DNA from: Vitis vinifera
Lineage: Eukaryota; Streptophyta; Magnoliopsida; Vitales; Vitaceae
Assembly: GCF_030704535.1 (NCBI RefSeq)
Contig: NC_081820.1
Span: 26,021,001 to 26,085,000 of the forward strand
Direction: 5' to 3'
DNA: 64,000 nucleotides
How positions within the stretch are numbered: the first letter of the stretch is position 1; every line of letters starts with the position of its first letter. The notes beneath the pieces were generated by a model. That model saw only the letters and a list, made by a program, of their open reading frames with translations, had not been told where the DNA came from and ran no database searches. This document shows, piece by piece, positions 63,540 to 64,000 of this stretch. The translations under genes and the position numbers were made by a program.

Positions 63540-63716
63540 CCCCTTTCTCGAAAGGAGTCCATTTTCCAATTGGGCCAACGAAGCAATTCTAGGGATCAAC
63601 ACATAACTATATGGGCTAGCCATTAACTAATATTAAATGGCTATATTCTAGCAAGTTATTTGGACCCAACGGAAGAGCCCAAATGGGTCTTTATTTGTGA
63701 TACCATGAGAGATTCG
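63540..63716. repeat. direct repeat copy 2
   Basis: Second copy of the repeat at 62970-63166, about 555 bp further on, with small indels. The unit has no open frame of note. Confidence 0.75.
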
Positions 63717-64000
63717 GCATGCATGGTACCATAATAAAGCTAACTAATTCCTGAGTACTCTACTGCATGTTCTACCTAGTGGGTAGAAGTTTCTTAGGAA
63801 CCACCATCAGATCTTCAGACATCATTTTTTCCAGGTTCGGACCGATTCATACAGAAATTATCGATGAAGTTACAGTGGGAATTGTTCGAACTCAGTTAAG
63901 CTAAATGTTGTATTAGCTATGTTTTGTTGAGAACAGTTTGGGGCCTCATTAAGGGAAATTGATATTCAAAACTCCAATCTACTTTCTTTTCCTCCCTAAT
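63717..64000. other. non-coding window edge
   Basis: Nothing recognised. Confidence 0.4.

Overview
This window looks like nuclear DNA of a dicot plant, most likely grapevine (Vitis). It is AT-rich, has GT-AG introns, a cluster of LRK10-type (leaf-rust-10-like) receptor kinase genes, and LTR retrotransposons of the plant Sirevirus and Tat lineages. The genus is inferred from remembered similarity of the kinase and retrotransposon proteins to grapevine ones; no search was run. There is no bacterial-type operon, CRISPR array, rRNA or convincing tRNA gene.

Layout. 1-4.8 kb: non-coding DNA with three tandem-repeat arrays. 4.8-11.9 kb: a head-to-head pair of apparently intact receptor kinase genes (A, minus, 4819-8006; B, plus, 8850-11939) sharing an 843-bp intergenic region. 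12-20.7 kb: long non-coding stretch with small repeats. 20.7-23.9 kb: an exon-1 relic on the plus strand facing gene E (minus), which has one in-frame stop just before the kinase domain. 24.6-25.3 kb: decayed copia fragment. 25.96-34.53 kb: a Sirevirus-type Ty1/copia element on the minus strand with an extra env-like ORF. 37.7-45.3 kb: a second head-to-head pair (C minus, D plus), both broken. D is split by a 1656-bp solo LTR with a 5-bp target duplication. 48.45-56.86 kb: an old Ty3/gypsy Tat element with doubled RNase H and an antisense, apparently spliced ORF. 58.44-59.66 kb: solo LTR of the Sirevirus family. 59.7-64 kb: AT-rich DNA with diverged repeats.

Genes together. The receptor genes share one plan: signal peptide, cysteine-rich GUB_WAK/WAK-associated ectodomain, a membrane segment encoded by phase-1 microexons, and a non-RD Ser/Thr kinase in one last exon. 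A and C are one subtype and B and D the other, so the A/B unit appears to have been duplicated as a divergent pair to give C/D, which then decayed. E belongs with A and C. Stretches flanking the pairs (about 1-1.9, 45.4-47.5 and 56.9-58.3 kb) are also recognisably related. The window therefore reads as a birth-and-death cluster of putative defence receptors broken up by retrotransposons. Exon borders were placed by eye from splice consensus, phase and paralogue comparison.
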